The notes beneath the pieces are model-generated. The model did not search any database. It was given only the letters and a program-made list of their open reading frames with translations, and was not told the origin of the DNA. Shown piece by piece: positions 57,757-64,000 of a DNA stretch of 64,000 bases. Origin of the DNA: Pisaster brevispinus (taxonomy: Eukaryota > Echinodermata > Asteroidea > Forcipulatida > Asteriidae). Where the stretch lies: positions 4,278,001 through 4,342,000 of the forward strand of contig JAMKCF010000019.1 of assembly GCA_023634235.1 (NCBI GenBank). Reading direction: 5' to 3'. The translations under genes and the position numbers were made by a program. Each line of letters begins with the position of its first letter. Within the stretch, counting starts at the first letter, position 1.

Positions 57757-60700
57757 ATACTATCGCGAATGTTTTTGTTTGCGCGAATAATCCCGTTTCG
57801 CAAACTTGCTCACGAGGTGAATACCAGGAACTTTCCATACCGTCCCTTGATACGTACCTGCATAGTTGCGGTTGTTTGGTCAACAACGACTGCTGCTACC
57901 CAGTTGGAATGGGTATTTAGCTCGTAAGTTTGACCACTTAAACAAAAATGTACCGGGATGTTTTGAGTCATTACAAACTTTTTTCAGAGCAAAAATTGAA
58001 ACACGACGTCTTTGGATTTTAACAACTAATGGGTCTTTACATTCCAAGGGAAAATATTTTGTCAGTCAAAAATAATGTCAAATTCAAGGCTGTTTTGATT
58101 GAGTTTCATTGAAAATCAGGAATGAACCAAAACATCCCCGTACACAAATGCACTGACCCATTGTTCTCAGAATGATGTCATCAGATGTTTTTGATGTTGA
58201 CACACTTTGCCCATAGTAGGATTTATCGAATACAATGGCAGTTTACACCATTTTAACGTGAGGTGAGAGCATTGTCATTCCCCCCCCCCCCCCCCCACTC
58301 AAAATAGGACTCTTCCTATAGGAAAATGAGTATCTCACCAAATTGAATTTGACATTTCCCTGCCTCTTAAAGTAAGATGTTGGCTAGTAACTTTTTCTGT
58401 TCATTTGATTACTCGTATTTGGTCATGCACTCTGCAAGTAATTCAATGCTAATGGTTGTCTTTACTCTGTGGATAATTTCATTACACTGTAACAGTGGCA
58501 TAACGAGGGGGGACAGGGGTGGCAGCCCTCCCCCATCCCCCACTTGCACCCATCCACAGTCAGGTCGTGGAAGGGCACGAGTTAATCCTTCAACTGTGTC
58601 TATGTCTCCCTCTTGGGGTCAGATCCAAAATTACCCCTACGCAACTGGACGGAAAATGAAGCACATTCGGTTGTTAAAAAACATAGGGCCTATATACAAT
58701 TAGTTACTAAAAATTCAACCGTGATTGCGTTAAACGTCGCACTTTTGCCGTATCAAACTCAAATATTTGGAAAGTGGTGAACTAAAGTTTACAGAGAGCG
58801 ACGTTCTAGCGCAAACCTTTGAATTAACCAAACAGATCGGCTGAAACGGTTTCAGAAGTTCAGAGGGCAACCAATTTGCAAGCCATAAAAACGTTAAAGT
58901 TTCGTATAGTTACACGAATTAAAACAGGACAATATCAAAAGTTGAACCGTTTTGATTTTCACAAACAGCCAATTTTAGACTTGCCATTTCTTACATTGAA
59001 GTACATAGCGTTGGCACGGTTCGCAAAACGAGTCCTCTACGTATTGAGTTTTTACTAAGAGGCAAATTGCATAACCTAGATAAAGTTGATATTTCAATGA
59101 CGGCTAACGTTATTTTTGCATAGATTGTACAGGACGCGCCGCGTCATTTGTAAGTTTTAAAAAGGCTCGGCCAAACGCACATCATGTTATTATTGAAACT
59201 GTGTTTACAATTCTTACAAATTTATACCAACAAAGGTCAAAAATGAGCAATTGAAAATTATTTATGACACGATAAATTGCCCGAGCGCACTCTAGCGGAA
59301 GAACAAAACCAAATTAAAGTATATTTTCTAGTTAATGCCTTTTAACAAAAGTGAACATGGCTGTTGATCCACATTATCACTTTGCATACCCTAGTTCAGG
59401 TAGGCTTTTAAAAAAAGAAAGATTGCTTTCTATATAGTCGAGTGATTATCAAAGAAACAAAATTGTAAGCTTCGCCACTGACTTTGTCAACGTATAATTG
59501 CCAATGTTTTTCATTGTGCGCGAATACTGCCGTTTCGCAATTATGCTCACAGTGGCGAATACCAGGGACTTTCCATACCGTCCCTTGATACGTACGTGCA
59601 TTGTTTCGGTTGTCTGGCCAACAACGACTGCTGCTACCCAGTTGGGTATGAAGCTCGATAAGTGGACCACTTAATATAAAATAAATAAAAATAAAAAACG
59701 TACGGGGATATTTTGAATCATTACTGACTTTTTCAGAGCAAAATTTGAAACATGACGTCATTGGATTTTAACAACTAATGGGCCTTTACATTCCAAGGGG
59801 AAATATTTTGTAAGTCATAATAACAAATGTCGAAATCAAATCTGTTTTGATTTAGTTTCATTGAAAGTCAGGAATGAACCAAAACTTCCCCGAACACAAA
59901 GTACAGACCCATTTTCCTTAGAATGATGTCATCAGATGTTTTGGATGTTGACACACTTTGCCCAAAGAAGGAGTGATCGAATACAATGGCAGTTTACACC
60001 ATTTTAACGTGAGGTGAGAGAATTGTCATTTCCCCCCCCCCCCCACTCAAATTAGGACTCACTCTATTGGAAAATGAGTATCTCACCAAATTGAATTTGA
60101 CATTTCCCTGCCTCTTAAAGTAAAAATAAAGTTGCTGAAAGTGTGTTCAGGTAGCTTTTAACTTATTCTGTTAATTTGATTACTCGCATCTGGTTAAGCA
60201 TTCTGCAAGTAATTCAAAGATATTGTCTTTACTCTATGGGTAATTTCATTACACTTGAACAGTGGTATAACAAGAGGGGACAGGGGTGTAAGCCCCCCCC
60301 CCCCACACACACACATAAAACGCTTGCATCAACCCCCAATTAGGTCGAGAAATTACTCAATTGTTCTTGCAAAAGGAAAACATTGGCGTCACAGCCAAAT
60401 AAGTGGCTTAATACTATCCCAAAGTAAGTTGTGAGAAAATGAAGCGTTTCTTTACTTTGTTAAAATACTTCGTAATGACCTATTAGGTAAAGGCTAGCAA
60501 TTAGCCGGAAGTAGCTTTAAAAAACTTGATAGTGCGCAAGTGCGTATACAAGCATGACGTAATGACTTATCGGTCTGGTCGCAACACTTTCGTTTCAAAA
60601 TATCCACAATGTAAATGGACTGCTCGGGGATATCTTGAGGGTTGGAAATTGAATTAGTATGGCGAGGTCGCCACAAGTTACCCTGGACAAGTTTTGAGAA

Positions 60701-63026
60701 GGTGCCTCGGGATTGTCATACTTTCGTCGTCACGAACCGACAATTAAAAAAAAATCTTACATTTTGGCAAATCGGTTTTTACACAGTTTTGATGTTACTA
60801 CTGACATAAATTTTTTTTAAACAAGTTTCAAGTCATAAAACGTTAAAGTTTCGTTGTTAAACTAATTAGAAGGACAATATCAAAACATTTACCATTTTGA
60901 GTTTTCACGAACAGTCAATTTTCAATTTGCATTTTGTTTTTTACATTGACGTACAGGTGCCAGAACACTGTGCGTATTGAGTTTTCACGAAGGGGCATTT
61001 TACATGACTTAGATAATTTGTTTTTTAAAGAACAACCAAATGTTTTACACGACAGGCTGCGTCAGTTGTATTAAACAGTTTACTAGCCAACTCATTAGTT
61101 AAACTTATGCTAAAAATAACAACATTTGCATGATTTAAGATCTGCACTTACATAGTTGGTAAAACGTTAGAGTTTAATTGGCAAACAGTCTCCGAAACAA
61201 TAATTTCAATACTTTAACTTCAAACGTGATTTTCTCCATACTTAAAGTTTAGCTACAAGGGCAACATTTTCTCTCCGTCAAAACGGTGACGAATTGTGTC
61301 GTTTATGTGTTGTAAAGAGAATAATAATACATGTCACGCTAAGAAAATGTCACGCTTACCAAGTTTGACTCTCCGTCGTCGTCAAAATCTATCAGACACT
61401 TAAGCCTACACTCTACTTCCTTTTTGGCACTTGGAAACATATAGTATAACTTGGCATAGCCTAGTTCAGGTAGGTTTAAAAATAATAGAATGCCTTTTAT
61501 ATGGTCGAGTGATTATCAAAGAAACAAAATTTTATGCATCGCCTCTGTTTTTGTCAACATACAATCGCGAATGTTTTTCATTGTGCGCGAATAATGCCGT
61601 TTCCACAACATGCTCACGGGGTGAATACCAGGGACTATCCATACCGTCCCTTGATACGTACCTGCATAGTTTCGGTTGTTTGGTCAACAACGACTGCTGA
61701 TACCCAGTTGGGTATTTAGCTCGTAAGTTTGACCACTTAAACAAAAATATACGGGTATGTTTTGAGTCAAAACAGAGCAAAAATTGAAACACGACGTCTT
61801 TGGATTTTAACAACTAATGGGTCTTTACATTCCAAGGGAAAATATTTTGTCAGTCAAAATGTCAAATTAAAGGCTGTTTTGATTGAGTTTCATTGAAAGT
61901 CAGGAATGAACCAAAACATCCCCTTACACAATGTACAGACCCATTTTCCTCAGAATGAGGTCATCAGATGTTTTAGATGTTGACACACTTTGCCCAAAGA
62001 AGGATTTATCAAATACAAGGGCAGTTTACACCATTTTTACGTGCGGTTAGAGATTTGTCACCCCCCCCCCCGCCACTCAAACTAGGACTCGTTCTATAGG
62101 AAAATGAGTATCTCACCAAATTGAATTTGACATTTCCCTGCATCTTAAAGTAAGATGTTGGCTAGTAACTTGTTCTGTTCATTTGATTACTCGAATTTGG
62201 TCATGCACTCTGCAAGTAATTCGATGCTAATGGTTGTCTTTACTCTATGGATAATTTCATTACACTGTGACAGTTACATAACAAGGGTGGACAGGGGTGG
62301 CAGCCCTCCCCCACCCACTTGCACCCATCCACAGTCAGGTCGTGGAAGGGCACAAGTTATTTTTAGCCATAAAAACGTTAAAGTTTCGTATAGTTACACG
62401 AATTTAAACAGGACAATATCAAAAGTTGAACCGTTTTGAGTTTTCACAAACAGCCAATTTTAGATTTGCCATTTCTTACATTGAAGTACATAGCGTTGGC
62501 ACGGTTCGCAAAAACGAGTCCTCTACGTATTGAGTTTTCACTAAGAGGCAAATTGCATGACCTAGATAAAGTTGATATTTCAAAGACGGCTAACGTTAAT
62601 TTTGCATAGATTGTACACGACGCGCTGCGTCATTTGTAACAGTTTTAAAAAGGCGTGGCAAAAACGCACATCATGTTATGATTAAAACTGTGTTTACAAT
62701 TCTTATACCGACAAAGGTAATAAAAAAGCAATTGAAAATTATTTATGACACCATAAATTGCCCGAGCGCCCTCTAGCGGAAGAACAAAACCAAATCAAAG
62801 TATATTTCTAGTTAATGCCTGTAAACAAAAGTGAACATGGCTGTTGATCCATATTATCATGCCATGACACACAACACATGACAGTACAACAGATCAAAAG
62901 TCAAAACCCACCAACATTTTGTAAGCACGCTGATGTTTGGCAGTTGGTCACTCTCGTAAATACTCCTAATTCGCCCACTGTTATGTTTACAAACACAAAC
63001 AAAGTTCGTTTTTTCCCTCTTCATAG

Positions 63027-63161
63027 GCACATCTACTGGGCAGACTCGGCGAATACATTGTAATGGGATCATAGAGAGAGCAGATCTTAACAAAGCTTAC
63101 AGACAAACCATTGTCCTTGACTCCATGGTGTTTCCGAGTGGCCTGGCTATAGACCGTCGAG
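63027..63161 (+). pseudogene. Frameshifted paralog of gene B exon 4
   Basis: Acceptor CTCTTCATAG and donor CGAG|GTAAAC are in place, and the start HIYWADS is shared. The copy is 135 bases against 128 in gene B. Seven extra bases after the first blade strand give TAA in the starting frame; reading resumes in a shifted frame with GIIERADLNK and VFPSGLAID. It lies on the strand opposite to gene B. Either a pseudogene or a real gene with an assembly error. Confidence 0.75.
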
Positions 63162-63684
63162 GTAAACTTCATCAACAGGTTTTAAATAATTAAATAAGTA
63201 CAAAATAAATAGAAGAATAAATATTAAATAAAAAAATAATAATAATAAAAGAAAGGTAAAATAACAAAACGACTAAATTAATAAATGCACAAATGAATAA
63301 AAGAGTAAATGATTAATGAATAGATTAAAACATGAATACATGAAAAAAATGAACAAATGAATAACTGAATAAATGGATAAACAGATAAATGATAAGTGAA
63401 TAAATGAATAAAGTGATTTTAAAAATGATAATAAGTATAAAAAAAATACTACTAATACTAATAATAAATAAATAAGTAAATACATTTATTAGTAATTTTA
63501 TTTCTTTCACGTTGGATTTAAAACACTCGAGTTGAATTGGTAAGTGTGAAAGTATTATGGGAATTAAACACCCGATCGTTACAGGATAACATTTGCAGGG
63601 ACATTTACAGCCAATAATGTCAGTGAAAAACTTTCAAGTTTCACTCATTAAAGAAGTACTTATTTATTGATTTATTTATTTTAG
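63162..63684 (+). other. Low-complexity intron-like gap of the inverted paralog
   Basis: Lies between the two pseudo-exons and is dominated by AAATAAAT/GAATAA-type repeats at 63,185-63,480. Nothing else recognised. Confidence 0.6.
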
Positions 63685-63907
63685 AAAACCGCCTGTACTG
63701 GTGCGACTCCACATTGGAAACAATTGAGCGAAGGGACCTCTCCAGCTATGTCCGGGAAGTTGTAATAGACCTAACTCCCAATAGGGGTCAATTTACACCA
63801 TTTGACTTAGTCGTCTACAACGATAACCAGTATTGGTCTGAATGGGGTACTCAGACGCTGCTTCGAGCGTCTAAGAGTGGTGCAAGGGTGCAACATTACG
63901 GTCCAAC
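63685..63907 (+). pseudogene. Truncated paralog of gene B exon 5
   Basis: Acceptor TTTATTTTAG is followed in phase 1 by RLYWCDSTLETIERRDL and a second blade QYWSEWGTQTLLRA, about 70% identical to gene B exon 5 by eye. Homology stops at the codons for YGP, where a CAA/CAAA microsatellite begins and continues to the window end. The conserved YWTDW is YWSEW. No frame break is visible inside this piece, but it cannot reach the exon 5 donor without crossing the repeat. Confidence 0.75.
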
Positions 63908-64000
63908 AACAACAAACAAACAACAAACAAACGAAAACAAACAAACAAACAAACACCCCAACAAACAAACAACAAACAACAAACAACAAACCACAAACAA

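Larger units (their letters stand above)
49376..63026. repeat. Degenerate tandem array upstream of gene B (unit ~2.2 kb)
   Basis: The same landmarks recur in the same order. The phrase attgttcttgcaaaagg starts at 49571, 51788, 53914 and 60360. gattatcaaagaaac occurs near 50766, 52980, 56366, 59446 and 61511. gcagtttacaccatttt occurs near 51089, 53527, 58239, 59989 and 62021. The first two spacings are 2,217 and 2,126 bases. The third is longer because two mobile elements are inserted and part of a unit is repeated. No intact coding exon was seen. A rearranged relative of part of the unit is at about 25,460-25,640. Confidence 0.85.

Overview
The window looks like AT-rich intronic and intergenic DNA from an invertebrate animal. 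An invertebrate deuterostome, most likely an echinoderm, is my best guess. It is inferred from short phase-matched exons separated by kilobase introns, tRNA-derived SINE remnants, many small inverted-repeat elements, and extracellular YWTD/EGF/sushi modules. No bacterial signals, rRNA or convincing functional tRNA were seen. Only two genes could be reconstructed exon by exon. Both lie on the minus strand and are transcribed from high to low coordinates.

Gene A (28,900 down to at least 15,566; 3' end not found) begins with a single-exon seven-helix receptor of 306 residues. Through introns of matching phase it runs into exons encoding the N-lobe and the start of the C-lobe of a TKL-type (TGF-beta-receptor-like) protein kinase. 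The catalytic loop has lost both the HRD aspartate and the following asparagine. The prediction is therefore a GPCR-pseudokinase fusion, and this is the most striking observation in the window. The DFG region and the rest of the C-lobe were not found between 1 and 15,565.

Gene B (49,375 down to 37,225) is complete in the window: 11 exons, 581 residues, every phase consistent. It encodes a signal peptide, one six-bladed YWTD propeller, two EGF-like modules, two sushi modules, a transmembrane helix, and a 65-70-residue tail with PPPY and YTDL motifs. One intron appears to be GC-AG. A decayed sushi/EGF exon pair lies between its two sushi exons. The intron after exon 4 contains a 680-bp inverted-repeat element filled with a 20-bp minisatellite.

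Upstream of gene B, 49.5-62.8 kb is a degenerate tandem array with a unit of about 2.2 kb. One copy still carries a broken version of gene B exon 1. Two mobile elements are dated by their position inside array units: a 1,292-bp TIR element with a 5-bp target duplication and a 1,342-bp solo LTR with a 4-bp duplication. At 63.0-63.9 kb, on the plus strand, a truncated and frameshifted paralog of gene B exons 4-5 runs into a CAAA-type microsatellite.

The first 15.5 kb, the 8.3-kb spacer between the genes and the introns hold repeats: minisatellites at 4.6-5.0 and 13.9-14.5 kb, an AACAGC-type microsatellite at 11.7-12.0 kb, MITE-like elements, SINE and LINE remnants, and a 59-bp near-perfect palindrome at 29.16 kb. 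All exon boundaries were read by eye from splice consensus, phase and homology.
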